Of a stretch of 64,000 nt of DNA, positions 36,331 to 47,814 are shown in pieces. The stretch spans positions 1,240,001 to 1,304,000 of the forward strand of contig BSBN01000781.1 in NCBI GenBank assembly GCA_027924645.1, given 5' to 3'. A program made the translations under genes and the position numbers. The notes under the pieces are model-generated. The model was not told the origin of the DNA, ran no database searches, and worked only from the letters and a program-made list of their open reading frames with translations. Origin of the DNA: Cunninghamia lanceolata (lineage: Eukaryota > Streptophyta > Pinopsida > Cupressales > Cupressaceae). Positions within the stretch are counted from its first letter, which is position 1, and each line of letters opens with the position of its first letter.

Positions 36331-38217
36331 ATCTAGTCCTGGCATGTCTGCATACGTCCATGCAAAATTTATAGCTCTTCTCAGAAAAAATGCTGTGAAG
36401 TTCTTTCGTTCTTGCTCTGATAGTGATGCTGCCAAAAAAGTGATCTTCGGATTCTGTTCTGTTCCCAAGTTCATGTCTTGTGATTTTTCAACTAGCACCG
36501 TTGATTTCTCATGGTAATCAGTGGCAACAGGAAGATCAAATCCCTCATCCTCAGGCGCCTCAGAGAGGTTTTCACCTTCGGATACATCCTTTATTTTTGC
36601 TTTTTCACGGTCAAGAGGCGCCTTGCGGTTTTCACCTAGTGACCTATTTTGTTGAATTTTGTTTATTTCACTTTTGCGACTGAAGGATTTGATACTTCCG
36701 CCAAAATATGCTAGTTTAGGTAATTCCATCATGAAACCTGCTTTATGATCACCCAGTGGAATACCTTGTCTCAAACCCATGAATTTGGCAATGGCTTCGT
36801 CATTTTCAAATGTATCTAATATCGGTGCCCCCTGTTGGTCCCAATCGATGAGGTCAGGATATACGAGTGAAAGGCTAATGGAGGAATCGTGATGCCTAGA
36901 GGAGGTTGCGGAAAACATGAAGATGGAATGTTCTTGAAAAAGGTCGGTGATATGAAGGGAGGAGTCGTCGATGGTATCCGAATTAGAAATCTCTCCTACT
37001 GAAGAAGGTCCAATGTCAATATCGAAAATACACTTAATGTCTTTGGTTTGCGGTACCTCCGGTTGGTAACCAAGGCCTTGCTTATTAAACTTCTTAGACA
37101 CAATAAGGGGCTCAATAGGTCCTTGTTCCTGTGATCCCAAGCCGCCATGTCCTTTATAGCCCATGTTCTTTATGATACGAAACCCGTTGTTGTATCGCTC
37201 TACTTCAAGTTGAACTTGGTCATTTTCATCAAAGAATATCCAAGAATTGATGTCCTCAATGTCTTCGTCATCCAAGAAACCACCTTTAATGAATACAGTA
37301 GGGGGAGCTTTGATAACAGCGGAGGATGAAGTTGGCTTAGATATAGAGGGCTTACCATGGGATTTAGGAGATAATGGAAGGGTACCCACACAATAGGATT
37401 CCTGCAATTTGTATTCACCAGGGCCATGTTCGGTATATTTGATATGGAGGTTGGAAGCGGCTTGGCTAGATGAGGGCTTGAGAAGATTGGATGGCTCTAC
37501 ATAGGAGGAAGACGGATATGCCTCGGTGTTGATAGGGATACGGTTCAGGCTCTGATATTTAGCTTGAAAGGCACGGCAAAACTCAAATGGATTGGGATCA
37601 GCTTGAATGGTAACTTCAACACCCTTATGTGGAAATTTAAGGCATTGGTGATATGTAGATGGAACTGCTTTAAGGGTATGGATCTAAGGGCGACCGAGGA
37701 TGATGTTGTAAGGCAGATCAATATCAAGGACTTGACAGTGAGTTTCTGTAATGACCGGCCCAACTTGAATAGGCAATAAGATGATCCCTTCAGTATCTCT
37801 TTCAGCGTCATCATATGCTTTGATAGTTATAACTTTGGAAGTGTCAACATCTTTCTCAGAATATCCCAATTGCTTGATAAGTTTCAAAGAACATATATTT
37901 AGACCAGCTCCCCCATCTATCAAGACTCGTTTGATATGGCGTTGGTTAACAAATACTTCAATATGGAGGGCCTCATTGTGTGACGGATGAATGGAGGGTT
38001 GAAGATCTTTGTCGGAAAAGGTCAAATGACAAGGGGCTGCAATGCTAGCGACCATAGATTGAAATTGTGTGATATTAATATTATTAGGCACCGAAGACTC
38101 TTGTAAGGCTTTATCAAGGATAGCTTTATGTGCGGGGGATATGTGGAGCAGCTCAAGGATAGATATGTGTGCGGGTGTTTTACCAAGGTGATCCAAGAGG
38201 TTATAGTCAGAGAGAGG
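36331..38217 (-). pseudogene. Protease and G-patch region of element G
   Basis: After a stop at 38218 the frame reads HIEVFVNQRHIKRVLIDGGA and GLNICSLKLIKQLGY; the usual DTGA/DSGA of the aspartic protease is DGGA here, which changes the residue after the catalytic Asp. The domain ends NIILGRP at a stop (37684). A Ser/Pro-rich linker follows. Then IIKNMGYKGHGGLGSQEQGP and KQGLGYQPE form a G-patch, an RNA-binding glycine motif known after the protease in Tat/Ogre elements. The rest, to about 36330, is an acidic linker to RT. Two GGTGAAAACC..GGCGCC motifs lie in this linker (36552-36576 and 36615-36636). Confidence 0.88.
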
Positions 38218-39339
38218 TCAAGGAGGATGAGGAGGTGCTCCTTGAATGGTAACTCGGCCTCTTCGCGTGGTTACGGCACAATCAGGTGCTCTCCCTTGGA
38301 CAGTAATGGTAGAAATGCGAGCATGGTCAATGCGGCCAATAGTAGATGATGCATAGTTATAGGGAATAGCATTTCCAGCTTGAAGGTTATTTGTCTGATC
38401 ATGAGACGGAAGTGGATTCTTGAAAGTCTCTAGATCATAGTTTGATGTGGATGGTTGAGCGGGTTGAGCTGTTGAAGGTGTGACGTTGATTAGACCTTGA
38501 TCAATGCAGTCTTGGATAACATGTTTTAAGCGCATACAACCATTTGTTTTGTGCCCTTTAACTCGATGGTAATCACAATACTCATTCTCTTTGTACCAAG
38601 GAGCTCGAAAGAGTGGTTCGCCATTTGGTGGTGCATCGGGTAGAATAACGTCTCCGGCTTGAAGTAGCTTTCGAAGAATAACTTCCATGGGTTCCACTAA
38701 TGGTGTAAATTGTAGGCGTGGATTAGAAGTTTGGCGTTGGTTTCTTCATTGTGGAAAAGGCTGTCTTGGTGTAGAGGTTGCTTGAATGTTGATGGGAGCT
38801 CTCATAGTGTGAATATTCTTTGTATCGACAATACCGTCATTGACAACATTCTTGTTCTTGTTCCAAAAGCGAGACTTATCATTGGAATTTTGGGGAGAAT
38901 CTTTGTTATCATGAAAGATCTTGATAGTTCCTTTGGCAATTAAGGCTAGTTCAATAATAACTCCTTTGGAAACTAGTTCGTCAAAGGTGCTAGCACTTTG
39001 CAATTGTAGTTGGAATGACAGCTCAGGATGAAGATTTTGAACAAAAATGTCAAGCTGTTGTTTCTCAGGGATTTCCCATGATAATTTGCTAGCCATATTA
39101 CGCCATCATTGGGTAAATGAGGAAAAGGTTTCACCATTGCATTGTTTGTTGTTGACAAGGTCATTCATGTTTACCTCATGTTCAATGTTGAAGGCAAAGT
39201 GTGATCGAAACTTGTTTGCCAATTCTGAAAAAGTCTTAATTCCTGGAGGTAAATGGGAAAAGCATTCGAGAGCTTGTCCTGCTAAGCTTCGAGGAAATAA
39301 TCTCAAAAGATATGTATCATCATAGGAACATCGAGACAT
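38218..39339 (-). pseudogene. gag core and CCHC-like region of element G
   Basis: The frame reads YLLRLFPRSLAGQALECFSH and FRSHFAFNIEHEVNMNDL, which matches the Retrotrans_gag domain as found in Tat elements. Stops follow at 39106 and 38746. Then comes WYKENEYCDYHRVKGHKTNG with C.YH..KGH.T..C, the Cys/His pattern that replaces the standard knuckle in this branch, and IQDCIDQGLI. The segment ends in a stop at 38218. A frameshift near 39330 separates it from the upstream gag frame. Confidence 0.88.
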
Positions 39340-40907
39340 GCCACGAAAAAGGCTCGAAGATGGTCGTCCGGATTTCCTTTCCCTTTGTACTTATCAAATT
39401 GTGGGATTTCAAAGTGTGGTGGAAAAGGTATCATATTAAGAGACTTGTCAAATGGATAGGCACATATGTTTTCGAGAGAGAAAGGTTTCTTGCCTTGTCC
39501 TACCCTTTCATCGATCATCTATTGGATATCGGCTGAAGATAACTGCTGTTGTTGCGAAGGGGTTGGAGTATAATATGAGACATAGTGTGGTTGCAGTTGT
39601 GGTATATGTGGAGTTGTGACTGTTTGTTGTGGTTGCGGGATATATGAAGCTGTGACTGTGTGTTGGGGTTGTGTGCCCACAATGTATGTCAAAGGAGTGG
39701 TATGTGACATGTATGTGTTGGAGGATTGCTGTCCTTGAGACACAAGCGGCAATTGGGTGTGCATCACATGAGAATTGGATATTGGATTGATAGTAGCTGA
39801 TGGTTGGGAAGTTGGGATTGAATTCATGATATGGTAAGTGACGGAGGGATTGGTAGATACGACAGAAGGATGAACATTTGGATTTGTATTTTGGACAATA
39901 TGAGGATTGGTATATGTCATGTGTTGGGTGATATTAGAGAAGCCCTGGGTAGCATAAGATGGATTGATGGTGTGTGAAGGATTGGAAGAAGAGGATAGCA
40001 TGGATGTAAGCTGATCAACATAAGCGATCTTATTGTTTGGATTGGCTTGAGAAATGAGGGGATCACTCATGTCAATGAGACTAACGTTGGGATTATAGGA
40101 TAGCATGGAGGAATTAGTAGTTGGTATATGAGATGTGGTAGATTATAATGGGTGCGAAGCATGGACAACATGTGTTGTTGGAATAGTTTGGGAGGTTTGC
40201 ACACCATAAGACATGGAACTAGCTTGTGATGCTCGAAGTGTTTGTGCTTGTGTTGCATGGACAGCTTGTGTTACATGAGGCATGGAAACAGTCATGGTAG
40301 AAGGAGAGATATGTTGAGGGACATGAAAAGGTGGAATGTTGAGATTTTGTGACATGAGAGGGAGCACATTGGTGGGCACTATCAATGGTTCTAAAGTATG
40401 CTCTGATCGTGGTAACTCAAATGAAGCAACAATAGGCAATGAGGATGATGTTTGCGATGTAATAGGAGATGACGCGACTATAGTAGATGGTCTATTTGCA
40501 ACAACAGCAGTAGTGTTGGGATCTTGCTCTCTAATAGCCGATATGTCAAAATCCTTAGGTAGTTTAGCACCCATGCGAGCAAGTTGGAGAAAACAGCGAT
40601 CAGGCTCAGATATCATGAGTTTCTCAACTTGGTCCCATAGATAGGTATCTTGGAATTCGGATGAGTCGTCTTGAGATTGTTCTTCAAAAGTTTTCAAGGA
40701 TGGTGGAGGTTGCATTTGTTGTGAAGATGATTCGCCCCTAGTGTATCCTTGAGGTATAAACATATGAGAAGGCATACCAGTTGTGAATTGAGTTGCGTCC
40801 TTAAGAGGTGTTGTGAATTGTTTCATCTCAGCTTGCAATTTGGCGTCCATTTCAGCTTTCAATTTGGCTTCTATTTCAGCTCGATATTGACTCCTAGTTT
40901 GAGGCAT
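39340..40907 (-). pseudogene. N-terminal gag region of element G
   Basis: From the ATG at 40907 (PQTRSQYRAEIEAKLKAEMD) a single frame runs to about 39303 with stops at 40143 and 39519. It begins with an amphipathic helix and continues as a low-complexity region rich in Ser, Thr, Gln, His and Pro (many SQP, TQP and QQ pairs). It then enters MIDERVGQGKKPFSLENICA and FEIPQFDKYKGKGNPDDHLR, which leads into the gag core in the next frame. The F.IP.F..YKG..NP..HL pattern is typical of Tat gag. The start was chosen because it follows a non-coding leader and gives the first protein-like codons. Confidence 0.85.
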
Positions 40908-41389
40908 GATGTTGATGATGAAGTTGAGCTTGTCAAAGTCTTGAGACCCAAAAGATGATAGTTGGTTGATTATTTGTTGGTTTGGTTTGCTGGTTTTGCT
41001 AGTTCGCTTGGTTGGTTTGTTTTGGCTGAGTTGTTGTTGTTGGTTTGCTGTTGGTTTTCCCTAGAGGATAGCTCAAACACTCAAGGGAAAGATTGTTTGC
41101 TGTTGATGTTTGTTGGAGCTAAAGCTAAAAGAGATTGTTTGCTGAAGCTAAAGATGAAGGATGTTTGTTGGTTGAAACTAAAACTGAAGGTTGTTTGCTA
41201 ATTGAAATGATTGGATTGATGTCTGACTTGCTGGTTGGGGTCTCAAAAAGATGGAAAAGCTCATGAGTTGTGATTGATTGATAAGCTCAAAAATAGGAGA
41301 CAAAGTCCAGGTATTTGCTGTTGATCAAAGAGAAGTCTGAAAGCTGATGTTTGAGACCTAAGCAGGCTGGACTTGTGGCTAATTCAGCT

Positions 41390-43550
41390 GATGCACTAAG
41401 ATTTGCAGGGATTTTAGCTACAGGCGACTGATGATAGCTCAAAGGCGACTCAAAGGATGCTAAAGGTGATTAATGATAGCTCAGATATGACCTGGTTTAG
41501 TTTTGACAGAAAAATGACAGTGCTAACCAGAAGCGAATGCTATGCCAGAGGCGATGACTGTTGGTTCAAAGGTGATTTTATATTGATCAGAGGCGACTCA
41601 GATATCCCTATAGGCGACAGTCTGTTGTTCAGAGGCAAGCTTGTTCAGGGATCATGCGAATAACTGTGGCTTAAAAGTGACTTGGCTTAGACAAGATGCA
41701 ATTGGTTATGACTCAGATGCGACTTGGTTCAGGCAGTAGGCGATCAGCTGTGGTTCAAAAGTGATTCTGTTCAAGCAAAAGGTGATCAACTGTGGTTTAA
41801 AAGCGATTCTGTTCAGGCAATATGCAAATTACTACAGTTCAGAAGCGATGTCTGTGGTTTATGCGAGCAGTTTCGGTTCAAAAGCGACTGTGTTTGTGTA
41901 ACAGTTGTCTGATTTTGTAGTTTTTTCAGCAAGAAAATAGTGATAACAGTCACTCACACTCACAACAAGCACAAACTGATACAACCTAGGCTAGGATAGG
42001 ACAGTATCTGTTGAATCCCCTAGCTGCGCCTATTCAAAGCGGGTAGCTCCAGGATCTTGGTAGCACCGACTCCTCCTTACATTTGCACACACTTCTCACG
42101 CATACCAAGATCTGGGATTCTTATAAGGCTTGACCCTCTCCAAACCTTTAGATTGTCCCTGCTACCTCAGCTAAGAACCGCATGAATCGGGGCCGCTTCA
42201 AGGGTTTTGCCCTCTGTGTCAACAGATAGAAGGTTTTTGGCTACTACACAAAGTTGCTAATAAGGGCATCCGTTCGGGTGGCTATACGTGCGGCAGTGCT
42301 ACTCTCCGTTATGGAGTCTCCCAGCCTCCAAGGGTTGCGCCTTGGAGGGTTTTGGGGGAGGTTGGCTGTCGGTATAACACAACTACACCCGTTGTTTGTG
42401 GCTTTCGACACAAACACTTTTCTTATATAGCGGTTCGGAAGGACTTGGCTTTAGCTCGTTACCGCTTAGGTCGTATCCCTTCTCACACCGGGAAGGCAGG
42501 CCCTCTAAAGATAATGGCAAGTTCTCATACACCCAAGATCCATTTGATAGGCAAGGGGAGAGGATACTTTTGTCATTAAATTTGGGTTACAATCAGGCAC
42601 ATGCAAGTAATCAAAAAGATAAATCAAGCACGGAGCAAACAGTAGTTCATTTTAAGCACCAAGCCCAAATATGCCTAATTTAGTGAAAAAAAAACCACAA
42701 ATCTTGGACTGATCGAACCTGCAGCAGATATGTCAGTAGTTTGATAACCTCCTTTCTTGGACAAATCGATAAGATGCTGCACAAATACCCAGTTAATAGC
42801 CAAAAATCAAACTGGAACTGAAACAGATTTGAAAACAACAGAACTTACCAGATGCGATTCACTGCTGATCAAAAGCGACCTCCATTATATCATAGGCGAA
42901 ATACTGCAGATCATATGCGACGCGTAAAAACACAAGATGCGACACCTGTTAGCTCATAAGCGATGCAGATTGGCCATAAGCGATCGATTCAGGGCAGGAT
43001 GCGAACTGTTTCTACAAAAAACAACCGATAAACAAAAACCCTAGTCTAACAGGCGAGTATTATCAGTCCATAAGCGATACTAATGAAGTCAAAGGTGGCC
43101 TATGTTGACTCATATGCGATCCAGAAATATCCAGAAGCGATCTGTTGCAAGACAAAAGCGACCTGTATCTGCAAGCAAAAGCTAAAACCCTAACCTGCAC
43201 AGGCGATTACTATTAGCTCATAAGTGACATAGATCAGTGTAAAGGCGAGTACTGTTAGATCAAAAGCGATGCTAAATTATACAAAAGCGGCCACTGTTAG
43301 GTTAAAAGCGACTTGATTAGGTATAAAAGCGACAGCTGTTAGGTCAAAAGTGATAAATACTGTCAAAGTAGCCGCAAAAATAACAGGTGAACGTTTTAAA
43401 ATCAAAAGCGATACTTTTTACCTCAAGCGACGATTGTTCGTTTAAAGGTGATCCGGAGTGGAAAATGCGGCTTGTTCTAGCTTAAAAGCGACGCAGAAAT
43501 TTGGAAGCGGCGGATTTTCATTCAGAAGCGACTGGAATTTCCTGCGAGCA
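41390..43550 (-). repeat. Degenerate array of GTCGCTTTT words in the gag leader of G
   Basis: On the plus strand the words read AAAAGCGAC, ATAAGCGAT, AAAGGCGA, AGATGCGAC and decayed forms (AAAAGTGAT). They are spaced about 20-45 bases apart and interspersed with CTGTT(C/A)AG and TAGCTCA words. They are dense at 41390-41900 and again at 42850-43550. On the sense strand of gag-pol they read GTCGCTTTT, the same orientation relative to gag as the 28262-28860 array has relative to the antisense ORF. Confidence 0.75.
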
Positions 43551-43610
43551 CCTGCAAAATCTGATCTTCAAAGAAACAACTCCAAAAAATGAAGTTAATC
43601 AGGGACGTGA

Positions 43611-43631
43611 GTCCCACCGGGCGTGCTAAAA
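43611..43631 (-). other. Primer binding region of element G (tRNA not identified)
   Basis: On the minus strand the sequence after the 5' LTR is TTTTAGCACGCCCGGTGGGAC. A GCACGCCC(G/A)GTGGGAC string after the LTR is familiar from plant Tat elements. I cannot say which tRNA it pairs with. Confidence 0.6.
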
Positions 43632-44383
43632 TGTGATAGGTGAAAGTCAGGTGTGGAAGATCAGACATAGTCATGAAACCCTAACCCTACCATCATCAAG
43701 GAATCTAACCTAAATGAAATCAAAGGATAATGCGATTCAAGCGTAACATCACCTAGACCGTGCGATTCCTTGTTTGAGAGAGAGATGTGGACTGCTTCTT
43801 CAACAATGAACAATTGCAAAGCTGAAAGCTGCCATGATTGATGATGAAAGCTTGATTGGATGATCAAATGCTCAGGATGCTAATGTAGGTGCTATCTGAT
43901 TGTTGGATCCCCCCTATATGGAATGACATGGTGTTTATATAGGGCTCAGCTAAGATCAATTGACGGTGGAGATTCAGAGGCTGTGTGAATGGCTAGGATT
44001 GAAAGATACTAAATTTAGGTTCCATTAGTTGTGCATGTGAAGGATTTTAAATGAAAGTTGTCTTACAACACATGATTGACTGGACAAGTGTTGGAATGTG
44101 ATGAAAGGTGAGTAGTTAATTCAAATAAAATATTTGAATTAGTTGGGATATGAGTTGGATATTAATTAAATAAATAAAATTTATTTAATTAATAGGATAA
44201 ATACATATAATGAGATAAGACATGATGTGGAATTAATTAAATAAATACAATTTATTTAATTAATTGGCTAAGTGGATGAGAATAGGATTTTAATTAAATA
44301 AATAAAATTTATTTAATTAATTGGCTAATGGATTAGTGATTTAACAAGGTGTCGCTAGACATGGACAAATTTGGGTGTCTACA
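43632..44383 (-). mobile_element. 5' LTR of element G (752 bp)
   Basis: It aligns along its full length with 27057-27808, with about nine differences. The outer flank is CATAT (44384-44388). Confidence 0.95.
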
Positions 44384-44388
44384 CATAT

Positions 44389-46887
44389 AACATTTGTTTG
44401 GGCAAATTTATTTAAACAACAAATACATCTTTTTTCTTCTATTTTCTGCAACACACTAATAAAGCCTTCTAATGCTCAAATCAGATAACTAATTTAACCC
44501 CTTTCTTTTGGAACAATACACAGAAGTAGAAAATGCATTTCCTTCCTTTATCTATAATAAAAAAAAAACTAAACAGTAAGACATCACTATATTTCTCATG
44601 CAAATCTCACTTTCATGTAAGCAAATAACATATACAACAACTTATACAATCTCTCTCTCTTTTTTTTTTTTGACAGTAGCATCAAATGTTTCTAACTCTC
44701 TCTTTCATTCACAACAAGGTCTAAATCAGCAGTGAACAACATTACATACAATATCTGAATGTTTATACTCCAATAACTAACACAACCATCACTATGGCAA
44801 TTTCTTAATAGCATTTACAAGAATTTACAAGGCAACAAGGCCACCAGGGCCAAGGCTAAATCAGCCACTTCATTACTACATGGGGAACCATTTGAACAAC
44901 ATAATGAGCTTCCAAACAACTCCACCTCTTCACATAACAACCTGTAACTAAACACATCAATGAAACAACAAAAACCAACCACTAAGAAAGGAAAGCTCTC
45001 CTCCTTACCGTAGACCCACAAGAGGGTCACCCTTGAGCTAGGGAGGTAGGGATTTCACACAGGGTTTCATTCCACTACAAAATCAATCAGAATGACACAA
45101 AATTAGAACAACCCCATAGGTTTAACACCTAACTTCACTCATAAAACTGAGTTTGGTGAGGGTAGGGATTAGACCTCTCAACTTAAAAGGGCTCCCGAAT
45201 GATAGAAATCTCAACACAAGGCCTCAAGCCAAAATCTCCCAAACACACCATCCTCCAAATCACAAGTACTCCATGGCACTCTTGCCATCCAAAAATCTCA
45301 ACCCATGGCCTCAAGCCAAAAATCTCCATAACACCAACCTCCACAAATAAAAGCCCTCAAGGCACAATTACTACTGTGGGAGAGCCCCTAAGGATTGTTC
45401 CTCTCCCCTACCCATACAAGTTGAGCATTACCTCCATTGGAGGTGCTCTCACCATAACACCCATCCCAACATCACAATGCAAACAGCACACAAGCAAAAT
45501 CTAACACATTTAACATTATATAAGCAAAGGTAAGAAAGCAAGTAAGGAGGCTTACCTTCAAGGCCCTGACAATGGAAGTAAGATTGGTGAAGAGCTCCAA
45601 GCCTTCACAATTCTCCAACTCCCAGAATTTCTCCCAACTCTTCCAAACTAGAAAAGAACTAAAAATTTTCAAGAAGGTTGAAAATTGCAAGGAAAGAACC
45701 ACCAAAGAGAAGAACCCCCACTCCTCTACAAGAGGAGCTATTATAGGCCATCAACTTGGCCTTGAGGGAATGAGAAGGTGACATTTGTCACCATCTCCTC
45801 CCTCCTCCAAAACCACTTGTAAGAGTGAGAAGGTAAGAGGATGACAAATGTCCTCCTTTCACTCCACCTCCATCTCCACCTCATCCACTTGTGCTTCCAC
45901 ACAAGTGGGAGGGGGACAAGTGGTGAGTTGGATTCCCACTCACACCTCAAGAAGACAATGGCCTTGAGTGGTGCTCCCACTCACTTGGGAGTTTGGGAGG
46001 ACTCTTGGAGACCTCCCTAGTCTTCCTTGGGAATGCTTCCCAAAACATAGGGATGGGAGATGGGTTCTTCCCAAGGCAAGGCCCATCCCTCATCATCCCT
46101 CTTTCCAAATTCGTCACTTTGACTCAACCATCGTTTAGGGTGACCTAAGGTGAGTCAAAACTAGGGTTAGGTGGTCCAAGTTGACCCTAGACTCATGGTT
46201 GACCACCTAGGGTAACTTTGGGGACCCTAGGGTTCATGAAAGGGGTAAAAAATCCACATTTAAATGGCCCAAAAAGAATAATAAAAATACCAAGTGGCAT
46301 AAATCCAAAATAACATTTTACAACACTTAATATTAATCAGAATGAGAAAAGAAAGGGTACTAAGGCTAAAAATAATTAAAATTAAACCAAGCACAATAAA
46401 TCATCATTCAATTACACATGTGATCCTTATCCCTCTTGGGAATGGATTGGCTTAACAGGGAATAACATGGCGTGAATCCTACCTCTAATGTCCTGTGGCT
46501 AGGGAATGTAAAACCTGCACACCTCAATCAAGTGTTAGTTCTATCATGAAAAGTGATAGCCGAAGCAACTGGAATTAAATTCACACAATCGAATACAGTA
46601 ATAACATCAATTACATTAATCCAAATTAGACTGCATTATCCAATCACATGTCAAGTAGTTCACATCAGATAAATAACTAGAATCTCATAACAAAATAACA
46701 ACTAGTATATATCCCATACGTCAAACCACAACATATCATCCAATATGACCGAATCAAATCACATATATCAATCAGTGAGATAAAACATCAAGTCTGCATA
46801 ATGAAACATAGTCACTAAGGTCTAGTAGTGTCATCTACTGAATAACATGACGATCAAAATATGGAAGGTAAAATAGTCGGCCTCACA
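44389..46887 (+). mobile_element. B2, segment right of G
   Basis: Non-coding and AT-rich. The part at 44990-46260 is the reverse complement of B1 sequence at about 3860-5520, which shows that B1 and B2 share their interior as well as their ends. The short frames at 45153-45781 and 45741-45980 lie in this shared block and differ in frame from B1, so they are not genes. Confidence 0.8.
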
Positions 46888-46892
46888 GGGTG

Positions 46893-47040
46893 GCTTAAGA
46901 ATGTTCTGTTTTGAACATATGGCCCATTTTGGCTGAAGTTTTTCCTGAGTACTCAATGAAAGTCTTGATATATGTCATAAGAACTTGTTAATAAAGTAAA
47001 ATTTTTGAAAATTTGAGTTTGGATCAAGCGAGTCCTTACA
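46893..47040 (+). mobile_element. Right LTR of C, final segment
   Basis: It starts at GCTTAAGAATG and ends GAGTCCTTACA, and it matches 16496-16643 of the left LTR. TTTTT follows, the right copy of the target duplication of C. Confidence 0.93.
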
Positions 47041-47247
47041 TTTTTCCCAGGTAGGATGATGTTTCTCGTGTTTTCGTTGTTAATTTCCTTCTTTCTATTA
47101 AGGTCTATTCGTAATAGTGATTTTTGTTTGTGATTTGTGTAAATGTTTTTATTTGGTTTTGAGTCATTGTTTTGCATGTTTGATTTTATCTTAAAACCCT
47201 AAGTAGAGTGTTTGTGTGTCTTTTCTTCACCACTCTTTGTTTGATTA

Positions 47248-47814
47248 GTGGCGGATTCATTGTGCCCTACTTTTACCGCCCATGTTAAACTTAGGTTTTT
47301 CCAATAGTTTCCTAATGAGTATGAGCGGCCTTTACCACCGCCGATACATGTTCCTACCCTCAGATTTTTGTGTTGATAGTTTATGTAAGGGCAGCATTTT
47401 TTGCCGCTCCCACATGAACTTTACATGTTTCTACCCTCTAATATGTAATGTCGGGGGTTTTCCCTGCCTTCACATCTCTTTCATGTGTGGTTTTCCCTAA
47501 CATGTAAGGGCGGTTAAAACTACCACCCTTACAAAAACTTTGTATTACCCCCAACGTGCATAAGCGGCATAAACCCCCGCTCTTACATAATGACTTGGAA
47601 TTTTCAATACATGCACAAGTGGTCTTTTCAACTGCCCCTACATCAAAAATGATTATCCTACCAAGCACATGCAATGGCGGTCCTTTTCGTCGACCCTACA
47701 TGGGTTTTGAAGTCTATTTTTTTCCAATATGCAATAGCGGTCAAATTGACCGACTTTACATAGTAAGAGAATGGTCCCTTGTGCAGGAGTGGTCATTTTG
47801 ACCGCCCATGCACA
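47248..47814. repeat. Hairpin array of F, right part (10 units)
   Basis: Ten more imperfect palindromes spaced about 50-65 bases apart, at roughly 47248, 47315, 47382, 47441, 47500, 47555, 47609, 47666, 47727 and 47780. Each keeps ATGYA - A(R)GG/GCGGT - T/A-rich loop - ACCGCC or ACCGAC - ACAT. Clear cases are 47500-47533 (AAGGGCGGT with ACCACCCTT) and 47727-47763 (ATAGCGGTCAA with TTGACCGAC). The loop is usually TTTT, AAA or CATTTT. Confidence 0.78.

Larger units (their letters stand above)
27057..44383 (-). mobile_element. Element G: Tat-lineage Ty3/gypsy retrotransposon, minus strand, with antisense plant-mobile-domain ORF
   Basis: It is 17.3 kb, with 752-bp LTRs at both ends and the duplication CATAT at 27052-27056 and 44384-44388. 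On the minus strand the order is LTR, primer region, 2.7 kb leader, gag, protease, G-patch, RT, RNase H, second RNase H, integrase, a 2.3 kb spacer, the antisense ORF and the right LTR. A second, archaeal-like RNase H and a G-patch after the protease are known marks of the Tat/Ogre branch. The LTRs differ at about 9 of 752 positions, so this is the youngest insertion whose age can be judged. It lies inside B2. Confidence 0.93.
24570..46887 (+). mobile_element. Element B2: second B-family element, plus strand, split by G
   Basis: It begins TGTCATGCCC and ends GGCCTCACA, the same ends as B1 in the opposite orientation. The flanks are AGGTG (24565-24569) and GGGTG (46888-46892), a target duplication with one change, and the host LTR sequence is continuous across the site in the left LTR of C (16485-16497). 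Minus G it is about 5.0 kb, longer than B1. Segments 24570-27056 and 44384-46887 hold no recognisable coding sequence. The proline-rich 158-codon frame near 26000 comes from a G-rich/C-rich block. The class is probably the same as B1: a long solo LTR or a non-autonomous LTR element. Confidence 0.75.
12543..47040 (+). mobile_element. Element C: Ty3/gypsy chromovirus with 4.1 kb LTRs, plus strand, RT core deleted
   Basis: It is bounded by TTTTT on both sides (12538-12542 and 47041-47045). The LTRs begin TGTCACAACTC and end GTCCTTACA. The order inside is primer site, gag, zinc knuckle, protease, remnant RT, RNase H, integrase and chromodomain-like tail, polypurine tract. Without B2 it is about 12.2 kb, two thirds of which is LTR. 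The right LTR is split by B2 at 24569/46888. The integrase-then-chromodomain order and the initiator-Met primer site place it among the chromoviruses; the C-terminus resembles the Tekay/Del group. It inserted into F between units of the hairpin array. Confidence 0.9.

Noticed and set aside
33202..40907. All stops in G explained as C-to-T deamination of Gln, Arg or Trp codons
   Set aside because: Any stop codon is one transition away from CAA, CAG, CGA or TGG, so the observation has no force without an ancestral sequence.
41390..43550. CRISPR-like array because of the regularly recurring AGCGA words
   Set aside because: The words are short and degenerate, spacing is irregular and the context is a plant retrotransposon leader.
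44815..45980. Several small frames in the right part of B2
   Set aside because: The block is homologous to non-coding B1 sequence, and the frames are not kept between the two copies.
47248..47814. tRNA or other structured RNA genes in the hairpin array
   Set aside because: Single hairpins without cloverleaf, A/B boxes or terminator T-runs in the right places.
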